Shown piece after piece: positions 1 through 5,166 of a stretch of 9,791 nucleotides of DNA (position 1 is its first letter; every line of letters starts with the position of its first letter). Both the position numbers and the translations under genes were made by a program. The notes under the pieces were generated by a model that saw only the letters and a list, made by a program, of their open reading frames with translations, was not told the DNA's origin and ran no database searches. The DNA is from Nitrospirota bacterium (GTDB taxonomy: Bacteria > Nitrospirota > CAKKRA01 > 9FT-COMBO-42-15), in the NCBI GenBank assembly GCA_016214425.1, contig JACRON010000010.1, positions 1 through 9,791 on the forward strand. The letters run 5' to 3'.

Positions 1-1134
1 TAAGTGGCTGCTGTACAAGCCTGAGCTTATCTCTAAACCAGCGAATTCAAGAAATAGCATTGGGGGTACTAAAAAAATCAATCCGAATAATAAAACTGTC
101 CTCACAAGGTTCCACCTGTTTTTGAAGCCACCGTTATATTTTGACCCGGTTTCAGGAATATTCGTCATTTTTTCTAATAGAAAAAAAGAGTAGCCTGCTG
201 CCAAAATTCCAAGTATTATACTCCAGAGGCTAAGATTTTTCAGATATGGTAAGGAAATATCCCCTTGACCAAACAAAAATACCCTTAATGCATCTATAAA
301 ACCATCGTTCATGCCAAGCTCCTTCTTCCATTGATCAAACAAGAATACCCTTAATACATCTGCATGCAATTTCCAGTTCACAAAAAATAGAAAATCTGTT
401 TTATACATGCCGCTGTAAATACCATAGGGTTTATAAATCAGTTTATAAAGCACCAATGGTATGCAAATTAGAAAGAATGGGAGCCAGTATCTTATGGTAT
501 CCTTTATTAAAAATTTTCCTTTTGAACCCCTCTTGTAGAAGATATACCCTATGACAAACAATCTCGCTCCTTCAAAAACTATGGTCATCTCCAGAAAAAC
601 ATAATAAGAAATAGCTGAGATTACAAGCGCTGCTACAAGCAGCGCCCAGCGTATACCTCCTTCTGCAAAAGCCTTTTGTGTTAGCCAGAAGGAAATTAGG
701 GCCAGCATAGTGGCTATCCTATAGTTTATTGCTGAAAGATACGGCAGGGTTATATCAAGCGGAAGGATTGCGAAGCTAAGGGCGGTAAAAAATGAAAGTG
801 ATTTTTTATCCTTTAAAAGATTGTTTAGAAACAGATAAAGAAAAACAGGAGAAAGAATCTGAATACTCAGATTTGCTGAGTGCCATATCAGATAAGCATA
901 CTCTGTTGACTTTGAAAGGCTAAAGAAGAAATATAAGAAAACCCCTAATAATACCCTTCTGATTTCATAAAATCCTTTATCAAGAAATTGGTCAAGGGTG
1001 CTGCTTGAATATGCGGCCATAAGCCAGCAATTGTCATCCCAGAACACATCCCTGAAAAACAAAACCCTGCTGTAGCTCAGGATTGCAAAAAAGGCTATAA
1101 TCAGCGGGAAAAAATCAAACCCTTTCTTTTTCAT
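1..1134 (-). CDS. polytopic membrane protein of unknown function, partial
   Basis: This reading frame opens with ATG at 1134 and has no stop through base 1, so 378 residues are visible and the C-terminus is missing. An in-frame TAA lies five codons before the ATG, so no longer start is possible. No strong Shine-Dalgarno sequence precedes it. The protein begins MKKKGFDFFPLIIAFFAI, a first membrane segment. A polar stretch with WDDNCW follows, then a series of hydrophobic helices separated by short loops. An acidic pair (DD) just after the first helix, and a later IWHSANL segment, recall membrane glycosyltransferases of the GT-C fold (PMT/ArnT type), which use lipid-linked sugars. That assignment is inference; no family signature is certain. 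It is separated from the chitosanase-like gene by 144 bp with a possible promoter of its own, so it may be a separate unit. It contains a short internal duplication (see the repeat entry). Confidence 0.8.
   Translation of the reverse strand, partial: MKKKGFDFFPLIIAFFAILSYSRVLFFRDVFWDDNCWLMAAYSSSTLDQFLDKGFYEIRRVLLGVFLYFFFSLSKSTEYAYLIWHSANLSIQILSPVFLYLFLNNLLKDKKSLSFFTALSFAILPLDITLPYLSAINYRIATMLALISFWLTQKAFAEGGIRWALLVAALVISAISYYVFLEMTIVFEGARLFVIGYIFYKRGSKGKFLIKDTIRYWLPFFLICIPLVLYKLIYKPYGIYSGMYKTDFLFFVNWKLHADVLRVFLFDQWKKELGMNDGFIDALRVFLFGQGDISLPYLKNLSLWSIILGILAAGYSFFLLEKMTNIPETGSKYNGGFKNRWNLVRTVLLFGLIFLVPPMLFLEFAGLEISSGLYSSHL
265..360. repeat. two 30-bp direct repeats inside the membrane protein gene
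   Basis: Bases 331-360 and 265-294 match at 27 of 30 positions and are 66 bp apart, a multiple of three. On the coding strand they encode DVLRVFLFDQ and DALRVFLFGQ, 22 residues apart. The intervening 36 bp are not obviously duplicated. An in-frame partial duplication or short gene-conversion event would explain this. Confidence 0.75.
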
Positions 1135-1166
1135 ACTTGCGGTATTTTACAAGAAGATGACGAAAA

Positions 1167-1194
1167 AGTATATCAATAAAATCCCGTCTGGAAA
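1167..1194 (-). promoter_or_regulatory. possible sigma-70 promoter for the membrane protein gene
   Basis: On the minus strand, TTTCCA (1189-1194, 4 of 6 to the -35 consensus) is followed after 16 bp by TATACT (1167-1172, 5 of 6 to the -10 consensus). Transcription would begin near 1160, about 25 bases before the ATG at 1134. No terminator was recognised in the rest of the 1135-1278 gap, so readthrough from the chitosanase-like gene is also possible. Confidence 0.35.
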
Positions 1195-1278
1195 ATTCTT
1201 ATGGCTCAAAATTTCCTGTTATCGCCAAAAATTATTCAGCTTGGATTTAAATGTGCCTGCACAGCATATCATTTTTCA

Positions 1279-2205
1279 TTAATACCCAAGTTCAGCCCAT
1301 GTTGCAGGGCCTGCCCTGCCATCAATCTTTAATCCGTTAGCCCTCTGGAAATCACGGACAGCCTTATCAGTCTCCTTTCCAAAAATCCCGTCTATCCGTC
1401 CTTCAGGAAAACCGAGCGCCCTTTGCAGCCTTTTAACATCCTCGCCCTTCATCATTGGCTTTGTTAAGAATAAAACCCTTTCGTTTGCTTCTGCTGATAT
1501 AAGTGCTGGAGGAACATAGTCATCGCTGAAAAGCTCTTTGCTAATCACAACATTCCTAACGGTCAAAGGCAGGGAAAGATTCCACTTATTTTTATTAATC
1601 AAATCCCTGAATGAGTCCATGCGATAAACTGTTTTATGTAATAGCGCATTGCTGTGATTGGCAAGCCAGTTTCGCCTTACAGAAACATATGCCTTTATCC
1701 ATTTTTTCTCTCCAATATCTTTTGCACCGCCATATTCCTGATTGGTAAGTTCTCTTATTGTATAATATGAGCCATGAACCCTGCTGTCATAGACTACAGT
1801 GATACTGAGGGGTTTAACTACACTAATATATTCAGCGGATTTTAAAGCTGTCTCCCAGTAAATCCTGTCAAAAAAATCATCCTGAACCTTTCTCATCACA
1901 GGGTCATCCCCTGCCTGTCTGAGCAAGGACTTTACTTTTTCATTATTATCAAGACTGAAGTCCCTGCGGTCAAAGGCAGGCAGATAGGGTCTTAAAGAAT
2001 CTGAAAACATGCCCTTTGCATCACAATAGGTGTGAAGCAGGAGCGCAAGATTTCCACTTGCAAGGGTTGTCTGTGAGCGCCCATAGGTGAGATGTCCTGT
2101 ATCCCCTTTTAAGACGGTTACAGAACCATAATCACCAAGTGGCCTTCCTGTCTCAAATATATTTACAATTGCCTGTGCAGTCTTTTTTTGTAGTGTGGTT
2201 ATCAT
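1279..2205 (-). CDS. GH46 chitosanase-like hydrolase with C-terminal peptidoglycan-binding domain
   Basis: The product has 308 residues and two parts. Residues 1 to about 240 resemble glycoside hydrolase family 46 (chitosanase), which cleaves beta-1,4 linkages of partly deacetylated chitosan by inversion. The general acid Glu and base Asp of the Streptomyces N174 enzyme align with E18 (IFETG) and D35 (KGDTG). T40 in LTYGR corresponds to the conserved Thr five residues after the Asp, and YDSRVHGS matches the central family block. Residues about 248-308 form a PG_binding_1 domain (KGEDVKRLQRALGF, then DGIFGKETDKAVRDFQ). The wall-binding domain makes a cell-wall substrate plausible. No signal peptide is visible, which is unusual because GH46 enzymes are normally secreted. 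Release by lysis, or export by a phage-like or contractile system, are options (inference). AAGGGA at 2211-2217 serves as a modest ribosome binding site. The gene follows the caspase-like gene after 97 bp on the same strand and is probably co-transcribed. The 2206-2304 gap shows no convincing promoter or terminator. Confidence 0.82.
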   Translation of the reverse strand: MITTLQKKTAQAIVNIFETGRPLGDYGSVTVLKGDTGHLTYGRSQTTLASGNLALLLHTYCDAKGMFSDSLRPYLPAFDRRDFSLDNNEKVKSLLRQAGDDPVMRKVQDDFFDRIYWETALKSAEYISVVKPLSITVVYDSRVHGSYYTIRELTNQEYGGAKDIGEKKWIKAYVSVRRNWLANHSNALLHKTVYRMDSFRDLINKNKWNLSLPLTVRNVVISKELFSDDYVPPALISAEANERVLFLTKPMMKGEDVKRLQRALGFPEGRIDGIFGKETDKAVRDFQRANGLKIDGRAGPATWAELGY

Positions 2206-2304
2206 ATTTATCCCTTTTCATAAATAAGTTCAAGCAAATTTTGAAAGCAGTGTAAGAATAACCCCTGCAAATTCTTCTACATTGGTAAACTAAGTTTTCA
2301 GATT

Positions 2305-3141
2305 TTATATTGTAAATGGCCTTTGCCCTTCAAATACCGCATCAATCCGCCCCACGCGATAATAATTTGGCGTCTGGTCTGGCGGCATGCGTCTGACAAT
2401 CGCTCTATGAAATGACTTATAGCCCCTTTTGTATCTCCCATTGTTCCACACCCGCAAAAGATTAGCTGTAAAGAGCCCGTTAAAGTCGCCGTCAGAGGAC
2501 AATTGATTATCCTGGCAGCCAGAGATCAGCAGAACCGAAGCCTTGACTGCCTCTTGTGAACTTTTCAGTTTGCTGTTTTTTAATATCTTGTCATAGAAAT
2601 TTTTGTTATTACGATAGGTGCGTAGCGCTACATCCGGCGGCATGTAACGGTATCTAACCTCGCTCGAACCAATATTTGAGCTTCTCGCACTCGTGGTCCC
2701 ATGATAATAGGCCAATTTTACAACCGTACCGCTGTGGCAGCTATCTGAAAAAACCAACATACGGACACCCTGTTTAAATTTCCCGAGCTCAGCATAGAGT
2801 TCATCGTCAACCAATTCACCGTCATATAGGCACCATGTTTCATCCTGTGCATCAGGCTCATCGCTGTTGATATCAGGCAATTGGCCGCCATGGCCAGAGT
2901 AGCTCAGCATAAATATATCACCTGATTTTAATGACTTTGCCGCCCTTAAAATCTCGCCGATTACCTTAGGCCGTGTAGCTGATTTCGTCAGCAAACTTTT
3001 TACTGCAAATCCCTTTGATTTTGCAATATCTGTCATATCAGCAGCATCAGCTTCACAGGCATTTAAATCCCCAGACCATCCGCTATAATGCTTTGGGTCA
3101 ACTGAATTAAGTCCGATTGCTAAAGCTATCCCTTTTGCCAT
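2305..3141 (-). CDS. caspase-like (metacaspase/orthocaspase type, C14) cysteine peptidase
   Basis: The product has 278 residues and consists of one caspase-haemoglobinase fold domain. The His-Cys dyad is intact: H84 in YSGHGG and C135 in SDSCHSG, each after a hydrophobic strand (DIFMLS and VRMLVF). The acidic block around residues 90-113 (DEPDAQDETWCLYDGELVDDEL, shown here only as the landmark DAQDETW...DGELVDDEL) is typical of metacaspases that cut after Arg or Lys. The C-terminal part carries the p10-like block SGCQDNQLSSDGDFNG followed by LFTANLL. The stretch between C135 and that block is rich in Arg and Lys and could be an autocleavage region (inference). No signal peptide, transmembrane segment or extra domain is present, so this is a minimal, probably cytoplasmic form. 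The ATG is supported by AAAAGGAGGG at 3151-3160, nine bases upstream. It lies between the papain-like peptidase and the GH46 gene on the same strand. Confidence 0.93.
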   Translation of the reverse strand: MAKGIALAIGLNSVDPKHYSGWSGDLNACEADAADMTDIAKSKGFAVKSLLTKSATRPKVIGEILRAAKSLKSGDIFMLSYSGHGGQLPDINSDEPDAQDETWCLYDGELVDDELYAELGKFKQGVRMLVFSDSCHSGTVVKLAYYHGTTSARSSNIGSSEVRYRYMPPDVALRTYRNNKNFYDKILKNSKLKSSQEAVKASVLLISGCQDNQLSSDGDFNGLFTANLLRVWNNGRYKRGYKSFHRAIVRRMPPDQTPNYYRVGRIDAVFEGQRPFTI

Positions 3142-3174
3142 AATATTAAACCCTCCTTTTTAGTTTAGTATAGT

Positions 3175-3294
3175 TTAAAGTGAAACACCATAAGCCTCTG
3201 TAAAGGCAGCCTCTGCGCCATCCTTAAAATCAGAATATTGATTCAAATAAAAGTGACTTTCCAGCACATCTTGAATTGTGACTGAGCTTCCCGG
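3175..3294 (-). pseudogene. possible C-terminal gene remnant
   Basis: Between the two peptidase genes, one minus-strand frame is open for 39 codons from an in-frame TAA (3295-3297) to TAA at 3175-3177. It reads LESHFYLNQYSDFKD and ends GAEAAFTEAYGVSL. This looks like the end of a real protein: it is amphipathic, and an F-x-E-A-Y-G-V-S-L pattern occurs in several enzyme families. There is no ATG and no ribosome binding site; GTG at codon 10 would give a 30-residue peptide. It is out of frame with both flanking genes. It could be the tail of a gene whose front was lost, or chance. Confidence 0.25.
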
Positions 3295-3303
3295 TTAAGG
3301 TTG

Positions 3304-3318
3304 CCAAATGCGATTTGG
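3304..3318. terminator. small hairpin at the end of the C1 peptidase gene
   Basis: CCAAAT and ATTTGG pair perfectly around a GCG loop. On the plus strand the stem is followed by TCTTTTT, which overlaps the stop codon of the papain-like gene. On the minus strand, the direction of the genes, no T-run follows, so it is at best a weak terminator or RNA-end stabiliser for this operon. Confidence 0.3.
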
Positions 3319-3323
3319 TCTTT

Positions 3324-4235
3324 TTAAAAGCCGAACTGCTTTGTATCGACCCATTCCATCTTCAGGAGTGACCAAAAATCCAGAGCGAGCTTGTTTAGAA
3401 CATAATCGTATGGCAACCACCCATAACCCTTATCACCCCAACTTACTCCCCATGAGTTACGGATTAGTAGTGCGCCTGTGGTCTCCTTATTGCACTTTAG
3501 GTTCTTGATCTTCATGTTATCATTGTAACCTATAACAACAACAGCATGCCCCCACTGAGCGCTCTCACCAGGACAGGGATATGGGATACCACCTTTGACA
3601 TTTGACTGACCAGATGATGGAAATCCCCAAAATCCAAACATGGAGGGAATTCCAGCAGCAAGATATTGCTTCACGCTGGCAAGCACAGTAGCAGGAGGCA
3701 CATTCATGTCCAGCGGGTCATGGCAGAAATACTTAAGCGCCTCGTAATTGTCTGCTACAGCATAGACAAAGGATAGGGGTTCCTTATCAAAGTCTGGTTT
3801 CTGGTCAGTATATAGCCAGTACTTTTCTGCTGGGACGCCACAATGGACCACAGCACCCATAGTATTTCTTAGCCACGCACCAGTATCACCAGTCACACCC
3901 ATTAGATTACGAGTAGCCTTATATATAAAGAGGCGAGAACCATCAATATGCTTGCCAAAGGCCTTCCGCTCAAAGTACTCCACTATTCCTACAGCAGCAT
4001 GTGCAGTACATGAGCCGAGGCTACCCTGATTTTCTATATCAGAACACCATTGCCGTAAATCTACTGTGGCAGGCAGGGCAGGTGCTTTGGGTGGAGCACC
4101 TAATTTTTTGACCATCATGGCGATCTCGGGCTGTTCTGCTGTATAATCACGAAAACTTGGTAATGGCGGTAGCCATCCTGTCCCGACCTTTTCCTTTGTT
4201 TCAAAAATTTCTATTTCTTTATACATGGTATACAT
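3324..4235 (-). CDS. papain-like (C1 family) cysteine peptidase
   Basis: The product has 303 residues with all four active-site positions of papain-type peptidases. Q70 and C76 lie in ENQGSLGSCTAHA, H230 in QWGHAVVVIGY, and N260 in LLIRNSWGVSWG. The catalytic domain starts near LPATVDLRQW (residues 54-63) and ends with KMEWVDTKQFGF, which looks like a natural C-terminus. The roughly 50 residues before it, with a GTGWLPPLPSFRDYT motif, resemble the short N-terminal segment of bacterial C1 peptidases lacking a long inhibitory propeptide. There is no signal peptide, so the enzyme should be cytoplasmic or leave by a non-Sec route. The first ATG is preferred over the one at codon 4 because AAGGAGG (4244-4250) sits eight bases before it. 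It is the first of three hydrolase genes on this strand and has a candidate promoter about 200 bp upstream. The 182 bp to the caspase-like gene may hold a gene remnant. Confidence 0.93.
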   Translation of the reverse strand: MYTMYKEIEIFETKEKVGTGWLPPLPSFRDYTAEQPEIAMMVKKLGAPPKAPALPATVDLRQWCSDIENQGSLGSCTAHAAVGIVEYFERKAFGKHIDGSRLFIYKATRNLMGVTGDTGAWLRNTMGAVVHCGVPAEKYWLYTDQKPDFDKEPLSFVYAVADNYEALKYFCHDPLDMNVPPATVLASVKQYLAAGIPSMFGFWGFPSSGQSNVKGGIPYPCPGESAQWGHAVVVIGYNDNMKIKNLKCNKETTGALLIRNSWGVSWGDKGYGWLPYDYVLNKLALDFWSLLKMEWVDTKQFGF

Positions 4236-4336
4236 TTTATTTTCCTCCTTCTTCGTTTTTCAGCCTTCTTTAAGAAAGACCTTTAGAAGATTTAAAAAAA
4301 GCCTTTTTAAAAAAGAGAATAATAACTTTTAAAATG

Positions 4337-4346
4337 TCACCTCCTT
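4337..4346 (-). promoter_or_regulatory. orphan Shine-Dalgarno sequence in the C1 peptidase leader
   Basis: The minus strand reads AAGGAGGTGA, a ten-base complement to the 16S rRNA 3' end, about 100 bases before the peptidase start. No ATG, GTG or TTG follows at a useful distance. An ATT at 4333-4335 would open 21 codons (ending TAA at 4270-4272) for a hydrophobic, Lys-rich peptide; ATT starts are very rare. It may be a ribosome standby site, a relic or a leader peptide. The rest of the 4236-4516 gap is AT-rich with no other gene. Confidence 0.35.
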
Positions 4347-4445
4347 TTTCCAATTATTCCCTATTCAATTCTGTACAATTGCAAAATTTTTTACTGCAAA
4401 GGGATATCCTCTTTCCGCTCCCTTAAGGTGGGAAGATGGATAGAA

Positions 4446-4475
4446 ATTATAACACTCATTTACTAAATTAAGCAA
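4446..4475 (-). promoter_or_regulatory. sigma-70 type promoter upstream of the C1 peptidase gene
   Basis: The minus strand has TTGCTT (4470-4475, 3 of 6 to the -35 consensus), an 18-bp spacer and a perfect TATAAT (4446-4451). Transcription would start near 4439, leaving a leader of about 200 bases before the ATG at 4235. It would drive the peptidase-caspase-hydrolase series separately from the sigma-54 promoter upstream. Confidence 0.5.
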
Positions 4476-4516
4476 TTATTATGCCAGAGGCCTTGTTTGG
4501 TCAGACTTATTATAAT

Positions 4517-4951
4517 TTATTGAATTATCAGGATATTTTCTTTCCAGTATTCATCAAAGGGGAAGTAATCAATTACATCATTGCCCTTGAGCAAGAAAAT
4601 AATCTGTTGCTCTTTCAATCCCTGAATAATTATATTAGAAGGTCTATCAAGTATAACTACATGGTAAATGACGCTCACAGAATACCTTTCCTGTTCATCT
4701 ATGTTTTCAAATCTGTAAAGAGTAGAACTAACAAGCCTTCTCTCAACTTTAACATTATCTGTATGACTAATCTCTACAGCATGATCAATAAACCAGCCTT
4801 TTATCCATGGCTGGATTACCTCTTCAAAGGAACCCTGTCTTTCTTTGGATATTCCATCCTCAGCAACCGCATTGCCATATATTGCAACAGATAAGATAAG
4901 TACGAGGATTATAGCAATGACTATAGGGTACCCTCTATTCCTATTAAACAT
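4517..4951 (-). CDS. small secreted or periplasmic protein of unknown function
   Basis: I do not recognise the family. From the ATG at 4951 the product has 144 residues. It starts with a positively charged MFNRNR and a hydrophobic core GYPIVIAIILVLILSVAIYG, then NAVAED, which fits signal peptidase I cleavage after A30. The mature part of about 114 residues contains IQPWIKGWFIDH, a YSVSVIYHVVILDRP segment and QQIIFLLKGND, and has no cysteines. It looks like a small alpha/beta domain; an NTF2-like fold is a guess. A longer frame from 4993 adds 14 residues, but that start falls inside the leader hairpin, whereas 4951 has GGAGG nine bases upstream and puts the signal peptide at the N-terminus. 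It lies downstream of a strong sigma-54 promoter match, so expression probably depends on an activator and a signal. Confidence 0.75.
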   Translation of the reverse strand: MFNRNRGYPIVIAIILVLILSVAIYGNAVAEDGISKERQGSFEEVIQPWIKGWFIDHAVEISHTDNVKVERRLVSSTLYRFENIDEQERYSVSVIYHVVILDRPSNIIIQGLKEQQIIFLLKGNDVIDYFPFDEYWKENILIIQ

Positions 4952-4960
4952 AAAAGCATT

Positions 4961-4965
4961 CCTCC
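4961..4965 (-). promoter_or_regulatory. ribosome binding site fixing the start of the secreted protein
   Basis: GGAGG on the minus strand ends nine bases before the ATG at 4951. It decides the start against the longer frame from 4993, which has no comparable site. Confidence 0.65.
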
Positions 4966-4966
4966 A

Positions 4967-4990
4967 CTTGGCATAAAGCTGCGTGCCAAG
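4967..4990 (-). promoter_or_regulatory. leader hairpin abutting the ribosome binding site
   Basis: CTTGGCA and TGCCAAG pair perfectly over seven bases around a ten-base loop, in the leader of the sigma-54 gene. The 3' arm ends one base before the GGAGG at 4961-4965, so folding could influence ribosome access. Confidence 0.45.
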
Positions 4991-5002
4991 CACCGATGAT
5001 TT

Positions 5003-5021
5003 ATTAGCTTTATAAGCTAAT
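5003..5021 (-). promoter_or_regulatory. second leader hairpin of the secreted protein gene
   Basis: ATTAGCTT and AAGCTAAT pair perfectly over eight bases with a three-base loop. Flanking GATGA and TCATC can extend the stem after an internal bulge. It lies between the predicted transcription start near 5034 and the hairpin at 4967-4990. Confidence 0.45.
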
Positions 5022-5044
5022 ATTAGTCATCTAATAAGAATAAG

Positions 5045-5061
5045 TGCAAATTTCGTGCCAG
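5045..5061 (-). promoter_or_regulatory. sigma-54 (RpoN) -24/-12 promoter
   Basis: The minus strand reads CTGGCACGAAATTTGCA. It matches the published RpoN consensus YTGGCACGRNNNTTGCW at every defined position, with the required ten bases between the GG and the GC. Transcription would start near 5034, about 83 bases before the ATG of the secreted protein at 4951. Sigma-54 promoters need an AAA+ activator; no such gene is in the window. Confidence 0.85.
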
Positions 5062-5120
5062 AATGCAAATAGGAATAAAATTGAGCTGTTATAAGATAAA
5101 CAAATTCTGTAAGGAATGGA

Positions 5121-5141
5121 AAATGACAAAAATTGTCATTT
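5121..5141. promoter_or_regulatory. perfect inverted repeat: candidate activator site or terminator
   Basis: AAATGACAA and TTGTCATTT form perfect nine-base arms around AAA. The centre (5131) is about 97 bp upstream of the predicted sigma-54 start, a typical position for an enhancer-binding protein site, and the core TGACA-N5-TGTCA is operator-like. It also lies 26 bp after the response regulator stop, and the minus strand has a short T-run (CATTTTCC) after the stem, so it could end the chemosensory operon. The stem has only two GC pairs, which argues against an efficient terminator. Confidence 0.5.
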
Positions 5142-5166
5142 GATAGGCAAAATATAAAATGATGAG

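Noticed and set aside
3167..3172. TATACT as a -10 element just before the caspase-like gene
   Set aside because: No acceptable -35 element was found at 16-18 bp, so it is not listed as a promoter.
4270..4335. Leader peptide starting with ATT after the orphan Shine-Dalgarno sequence
   Set aside because: ATT initiation is very rare and there is no comparative support; kept only as a finding.
4481..4894. Plus-strand frame of 137 codons opposite the small secreted protein
   Set aside because: It has no ribosome binding site or recognisable domain. The minus-strand gene has a signal peptide, a ribosome site and a sigma-54 promoter.
4982..4989. Second sigma-54 half site (TTGGCACG on the minus strand)
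   Set aside because: The -24 half is good but the -12 half reads TTTAT without the GC. The sequence is better explained as an arm of the leader hairpin.
4952..4993. N-terminal extension of the secreted protein from an ATG at 4993
   Set aside because: It would place 14 extra residues before the signal peptide and start inside a hairpin, whereas the ATG at 4951 has a good ribosome binding site.
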